From assembly GCA_902621675.1 (NCBI GenBank), contig CACNMX010000004.1, positions 1 through 64,000 on the forward strand: 64,000 bases of DNA, written 5' to 3'. Origin of the DNA: an uncultured Prochlorococcus sp. GTDB taxonomy: Bacteria > Cyanobacteriota > Cyanobacteriia > PCC-6307 > Cyanobiaceae. Position numbers and translations under genes: made by a program. This document shows, piece after piece, positions 63,679 to 64,000 of the stretch; position 1 is the stretch's first letter, and every line of letters starts with the position of its first letter. Under the pieces are notes generated by a model. It saw only the letters and a list, made by a program, of their open reading frames with translations, ran no database searches and was not told the DNA's origin.

Positions 63679-64000
63679 GTGCACTTTTTAATACCAGCTG
63701 CAGGGAGTGGTAGCAGAATGAAAGCTGGAAAAAATAAATTACTTATTGATTTAGAGGGAGAGTCTTTGATTTATTGGACACTTAAATCTGTATTTTCTGC
63801 AAACTCAACAAACTGGGTTGGAATAATTGGGCAACCGAAAGATAAAAACTTATTATTAAATTCAGCTAAGGATTTTGCCCATAAAGTTCATTGGATTAAT
63901 GGTGGTGACACCAGACAACAGTCAGTTTTTAATGGTTTAAAAGCGTTACCAAAAGATGCTGAAAAAGTTTTAATACATGATGGCGCTAGATGTCTAATTA
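63679..64000 (+). CDS. ispD: 2-C-methyl-D-erythritol 4-phosphate cytidylyltransferase (truncated at window edge)
   Basis: GTG start; (V)HFLIPAAGSGSRMKAGKNKLLIDLEGESLIYWTL...GGDTRQQSVFNGLKAL...VLIHDGARCLI. Confidence 0.93.
   Translation, partial: MHFLIPAAGSGSRMKAGKNKLLIDLEGESLIYWTLKSVFSANSTNWVGIIGQPKDKNLLLNSAKDFAHKVHWINGGDTRQQSVFNGLKALPKDAEKVLIHDGARCLI

Overview
This is a gene-dense, AT-rich chromosomal window, most like high-light-adapted Prochlorococcus judging by gene content and protein sequence (pipX/pipY, sepF, cyAbrB, chlG, ndhB, ctaCDE/ctaA/ctaB, a groL paralog with no groES). Nearly all of it is core housekeeping and metabolism. I saw no prophage, transposon, CRISPR array or rRNA. 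One truncated tRNA (Ser-like, minus strand) lies at the left edge and a truncated ispD at the right edge. Points that merit a second look: (1) a structured leader on the minus strand upstream of a DUF4278 mini-protein (about 26071-26147) that resembles the cyanobacterial glutamine-riboswitch / Downstream-peptide class; (2) a tightly packed operon of DCC thiol-oxidoreductase, TIGR03643-like protein, DUF2256 mini zinc-ribbon and a photolyase-related protein (32332-34597), where the photolyase appears to lack the usual Fe-S cysteines; (3) a 99-bp perfect in-frame minisatellite in a lipoprotein gene (47431-47797) and shorter in-frame repeats in two neighbouring genes near 60.5-60.9 kb; (4) a DeoC-like protein missing the expected Schiff-base lysine motif; (5) an STR2-like, N-terminally extended PLP enzyme in tandem with a canonical cystathionine gamma-synthase; (6) several small ORFs (43-59 aa) below the ORF-track cutoff. 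All family calls were made by eye; no searches were run.
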